From JABFWF01 sp035539135 (GTDB taxonomy: Bacteria > Pseudomonadota > Gammaproteobacteria > Xanthomonadales > Xanthomonadaceae): a DNA stretch of 64,000 bases. Within the stretch, counting starts at the first letter, position 1. Each line of letters starts with the position of its first letter. Location of the stretch: NCBI GenBank assembly GCA_035539135.1, contig DATLJD010000009.1:86480-150479 (forward strand), in the 5' to 3' direction. The notes below the pieces were generated by a model that made no database searches, was not told the DNA's origin, and worked only from the letters and a program-made list of their open reading frames with translations. The position numbers and the translations under genes are program-made. Below, piece after piece: positions 61,512 to 64,000 of the stretch.

Positions 61512-62915
61512 ATGACCACCAAGACCTTCCTGCTCCCCGACCTCGGCGAAGGCCTGCCGGACGCGACCATCGTCGAATGGCACGTCAAGGTCGGCGACAC
61601 CATCCGCCTCGACGAGAACCTGGTGTCGATGGAAACCGCCAAGGCGGTGGTGGACGTGCCCTCGCCCGTCTCCGGCAAGGTGCTCAGGCTCTCGGGCGGC
61701 CCGGGCGACGTGATCGTCACCGGCAGCATGCTGGCCGAGTTCGAGATCGACCCGAGCCTGCCGCAGCGCGCCGAGGGCCAGGACACCGGCCACCACCACG
61801 GCGGCGGCGGCCACGCCGCCGGCCAGGGCGTCGGCACCCAGGACCCGATGGCGGACGACCGCGTGGTCGCCTCGCAGGACGGCGGCGCGATCACCCACAA
61901 CGGCGCGCCCGCGCCGAAGGGCGAGGTGCGCCAGGACGCCGGCACCGTGGTCGGCGCGATGCAGTCCTCCGACACCGTGCGCAGCGAGGCCGCGGTCGCG
62001 GTCGGCGGGGTCAAGGCGATGCCGGCGGTGCGCGCGCTGGCGCGCAAGCTCGGCGTGGACCTCACGCGCGTGCGCGCGACCGGCGCCGACGGCGTGGTCA
62101 CCATGAACGACGTCAAGCAAGCCGCGGCCGACGGCAGCGCGCGCGTGGGCGCGGCGCCGGCGGTACGCGCAGCTGACCGCGCCGCGGCGCCGGCCGCGCC
62201 GGCGCCCGCCGCCGCGCGCAGCACGCTGTCGCAGGCCGGCAAGCCGATGCGCACCCAGCCGCCGGGCGTCGCCGCCAGCGGCCAGCCCGAGCAGCTCAAG
62301 GGCGTGCGCCGCAACATGGCGCGGGTCATGGCCGACGCCCACGCGAAGGTCGTGCCGACCACGCTGGTGGACGACGCCGACCTGCACGCCTGGATCGGCA
62401 AGCAGGACATCACCGCGCGCCTGATCCGCGCGATCGTCAGCGCCTGCAAGACGGTGCCGGCGCTCAACGCGTGGTTCGACGGCGACAAGCTGGTGCGCAC
62501 GCTGCACCCGCACGTGGACGTCGGCATCGCGGTGGACACCGACGACGGCCTGTTCGTGCCGGCGTTGCGCAACGCCGACATGCTCGACGCGCGCGGCGTG
62601 CGCGAGGGCATCAACCGCCTGCGCGCCCAGGTCGAGGAGCGCACGATCGCGCCATCGGAGCTCGCCGGCTACACGATCTCGCTGTCCAACTTCGGCATGT
62701 TCGCCGGCCGCTACGCGACGCCGGTGGTGGTGCCGCCGTGCGTGGCGATCATCGGCGCCGGCAAGCTGTGCCACGACGTGGTCGCGGTGATCGGCGGCAT
62801 CGAGGTGCACCGCCGCCTGCCGATCTCGCTGACCTTCGACCACCGCGCCGCGACCGGCGGCGAGGCGGCGCGCTTCCTCAAGGCGCTGCTGGACGACCTG
62901 GCGCTGCCGCAGTAA
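61512..62915 (+). CDS. Dihydrolipoamide acyltransferase (E2) of the 2-oxo acid dehydrogenase
   Basis: E2 core protein of 467 aa. N-terminal lipoyl domain (1-78) with lipoylated Lys44 in MENLVSMETAKAVVDVP-type sequence; a flexible His/Gly- and Ala-rich linker (about 85-165); peripheral-subunit-binding domain (about 168-207: KAMPAVRALARKLGVDLTRVRATGADGVVTMNDVKQ); a second linker; and a catalytic domain (about 240-467). The active-site His is in DHRAATGGEAARF (His444), but the usual HxxxDG Asp is Thr here. The E3 gene is not in the window. It is 102 bases after pdhB and followed by a clear terminator. Confidence 0.93.
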   Translation: MTTKTFLLPDLGEGLPDATIVEWHVKVGDTIRLDENLVSMETAKAVVDVPSPVSGKVLRLSGGPGDVIVTGSMLAEFEIDPSLPQRAEGQDTGHHHGGGGHAAGQGVGTQDPMADDRVVASQDGGAITHNGAPAPKGEVRQDAGTVVGAMQSSDTVRSEAAVAVGGVKAMPAVRALARKLGVDLTRVRATGADGVVTMNDVKQAAADGSARVGAAPAVRAADRAAAPAAPAPAAARSTLSQAGKPMRTQPPGVAASGQPEQLKGVRRNMARVMADAHAKVVPTTLVDDADLHAWIGKQDITARLIRAIVSACKTVPALNAWFDGDKLVRTLHPHVDVGIAVDTDDGLFVPALRNADMLDARGVREGINRLRAQVEERTIAPSELAGYTISLSNFGMFAGRYATPVVVPPCVAIIGAGKLCHDVVAVIGGIEVHRRLPISLTFDHRAATGGEAARFLKALLDDLALPQ

Positions 62916-62942
62916 GCCGCGGCGCGCAGACCGGACCTGGAA

Positions 62943-62968
62943 ACGGCGGGCTGCGTCCCGCCGTTTTT
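62943..62968 (+). terminator. Rho-independent terminator after the E2 gene
   Basis: ACGGCGGG (62943-62950), loop CTGCGT, CCCGCCGT (62957-62964) then TTTTT. Stem, loop and U-tract are all good: the clearest intrinsic terminator in the window. Confidence 0.85.
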
Positions 62969-63022
62969 CTTGGCGCCACCACCGGCGCTAGGATCGCGTT
63001 CGCCCCCCCACGGAGCAGTGCC

Positions 63023-63409
63023 ATGGCCCACCGCAGCCGCCTCGCCGGCTTCATCATCGACTGCAGGACCGACGACCTCGACACCGCCGCGCGTTTCTGG
63101 AGCGGCGCGCTCGGCGCGACCATCGAGAACCCGGACGCCGGCGACGCCACCAGCGAATACCAGAACTTCGGCAACACCCCGGCGGACCTGCACATCGAGG
63201 TGCAGAAGGTCGACCATCCCTCGCGCGTGCACCTGGACATCGAGACCGACGACCTCGACGCGGAAGTCGCGCGGCTGGAGGCGCTGGGCGCGACCCGCGT
63301 CGCCTTCGTCAAGCGCTGGTGGGTGATGGAAGCGCCGACCGGGCAGCGCTTCTGCGTGGTGAAGATGCACCACCCGGAACGCGGGCCTGCGCCGAACGAA
63401 TGGGCCTAG
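63023..63409 (+). CDS. VOC-family (glyoxalase/bleomycin-resistance fold) protein
   Basis: Protein of 128 aa with two betaalphabetabetabeta modules: GFIIDCRTDDLDTAARFWSGALGATIEN (about 9-36) and a second module from VHLDIETDDLDAEVARLEALGATRVAF to RFCVVK (about 73-116). Metal-site candidates are His in PADLHIEVQKV and VHLDIE and the Glu in HIEV, but the set is incomplete by eye, so enzymatic activity is uncertain. The substrate is unknown. ATG 63023 follows GGAG about 10 bases upstream. It stands alone after the E2 terminator and before the repeat-rich right end. Confidence 0.83.
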   Translation: MAHRSRLAGFIIDCRTDDLDTAARFWSGALGATIENPDAGDATSEYQNFGNTPADLHIEVQKVDHPSRVHLDIETDDLDAEVARLEALGATRVAFVKRWWVMEAPTGQRFCVVKMHHPERGPAPNEWA

Positions 63410-63469
63410 AACCAAGCCAGGAACGGGCTCGCAAAAGCGTCCGGTGCGGGCAGGACATCGCGAACGCGC

Positions 63470-63659
63470 CGGGCGGGAGAGGCGGTCAGGACACGCCGTG
63501 AATCCGTCCATGGAGGCTCGGATGCGCTCTCCAGGGCGCAAGCGCTTGCGTCACGCGAGCGCGCCGGGCGGGAGAGGCGGTCAGGACACGCCGTGAATCC
63601 GTCCATGAAGGCTCGGATGCGCTCTCCAGGGCGCAAGCGCTTGCGTCCCGCGAGCGCGC
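63470..63659 (+). repeat. Two tandem 95-bp units derived from the MITE-like element
   Basis: Unit 1 from 63470 and unit 2 from 63565 repeat with a period of exactly 95 bases and few differences. Each begins with the left terminal repeat of the 98-bp element and shares its first half, but the second half is replaced by a segment with palindrome CGCAAGCGCTTGCG and no right terminal repeat. A full 98-bp element follows directly. Confidence 0.8.
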
Positions 63660-63757
63660 CGGGCGGGAGAGGCGGGCAGGACACGCCGTGAATCCATCCA
63701 TGGAGGCTCGGATGCGCCATCCATGGCGTATACGGTCCCGCCCACCTCTCCCGCCCG
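63660..63757 (+). repeat. 98-bp MITE-like element (copy B)
   Basis: Terminal inverted repeats at 63660-63680 and 63737-63757 around a core with GCGCCATCCATGGCG. It matches the reverse complement of 18434-18531 with about six changes and identical length. Confidence 0.78.
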
Positions 63758-63786
63758 CCCCGCCCCCACCACGCCCGCACACGTGC

Positions 63787-63808
63787 AGCGGAGCAAGCTT
63801 GGCTCCAG
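63787..63808. repeat. REP-like half-repeat
   Basis: GCAGCGGAGCAAGCTTGGCTCC resembles one arm of the inverted repeat at 7762-7847 (shared GCGGAGCAAGCT). No partner arm is seen nearby, so it is a degraded or single copy. Confidence 0.45.
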
Positions 63809-63861
63809 TCAAGCAGCAAGGATCTGTCCGAGCGACCGGGAGGGCGGGGGTGTTGCGTGAA

Positions 63862-64000
63862 GCCGGCCATGGATGGCCGGCGCCCGCATAAGGGCAGGGT
63901 GAGCACGGGCGGCTTGCGCGGCACCGCCGCGCGCCCGTGCGAACGCCCGGCGCGCTGCGCCGGGCCGGGAGAGCCGCGCAGCGGCGTCCCTTCTAAGGGA
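63862..64000. repeat. Cluster of five hairpins at the right edge
   Basis: Consecutive perfect stems: GCCGGCCAT/ATGGCCGGC (63862-63881), GCACGGGCG/CGCCCGTGC (63903-63940), GCCCGGCGC/GCGCCGGGC (63945-63965), GCCGC/GCGGC (63973-63985) and TCCCTT/AAGGGA (63987-64000). No gene is seen in 63410-64000. The cluster may continue past the window edge, so its full form is unknown. Confidence 0.65.

Noticed and set aside
63470..63757. CRISPR array at the right end
   Set aside because: The 95-base period, only two full units, near-identical 'spacers' and internal palindromes do not fit repeat-spacer structure; no cas genes are nearby.

Overview
The window is uniformly GC-rich (about 70 % by eye) and gene-dense. 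It looks like a chromosomal segment of a Xanthomonadaceae/Lysobacteraceae gammaproteobacterium (Lysobacter/Luteimonas type). Supporting signs are the ahpC-ahpF-oxyR-orfX order described for Xanthomonas, heterodimeric E1 (pdhA/pdhB) next to an E2 with the HRAATGG-type active site, frequent GTG/TTG starts, many 1-4 nt ATGA/GTGA overlaps, and short palindromic intergenic repeats. I see no rRNA, tRNA, CRISPR array, prophage, transposase or plasmid function. It is core genome with small repeat elements.

Layout: 1-3.6 kb (minus) rlmM (cut by the left edge), a nucleoside deaminase and glnS. 3.7-7.8 kb (plus) a DUF2007 protein, a membrane diguanylate cyclase, a GST and an EamA transporter. 7.9-11.9 kb is the peroxide-defence block: ahpC, ahpF, oxyR and orfX on minus, with a readable OxyR-like box and sigma70 promoter before ahpC and two small membrane-protein genes divergent from it. 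12.8-19.3 kb (minus) udgX, full-length lhr, a repeat-rich gap, a 2H-phosphoesterase-like gene and a 59-aa gene. 19.4-24.2 kb holds a small conserved-looking gene, an EF-hand protein, two ubiquinone hydroxylases, a DUF6580-like membrane protein and a PduO-type cobalamin adenosyltransferase.

24.3-31.7 kb is the classic lptD-surA-pdxA-rsmA-apaG-apaH operon, here with a tRNA-binding-domain gene inserted between pdxA and rsmA. It converges on lgt-thyA-folA (31.7-33.9 kb). 34.1-37.4 kb (minus) carries dgkA-terC and lemA plus two TPM-domain genes. 37.6-44.1 kb has a POT peptide symporter, purL and a DsbC-like lipoprotein. 44.2-52.8 kb has a CHASE-PAS-GGDEF-EAL protein whose 5' end overlaps divergent pepQ, then an Mpo1-like protein, an EamA transporter, an epimerase-like gene, nhaA and a Ca2+/Na+ exchanger. 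53.5-59.2 kb is an aromatic amino acid catabolism island: hmgA, hpd, a divergent MarR regulator with an operator inside the hpd promoter, a second POT transporter and tryptophan dioxygenase. 59.3-63.4 kb has pdhA-pdhB-E2 and a VOC protein. The last 590 bases are non-coding and packed with tandem and inverted repeats.

Most unusual points: the 98-bp MITE-like element with 21-bp terminal inverted repeats present at two distant sites and partly amplified as a 95-bp tandem array; the OxyR box shared by ahpC and the divergent membrane genes; the MarR palindrome filling the hpd promoter spacer; the lhr-udgX repair pair; and a 2H-phosphoesterase candidate. My own position counts for short motifs may be off by a base or two.
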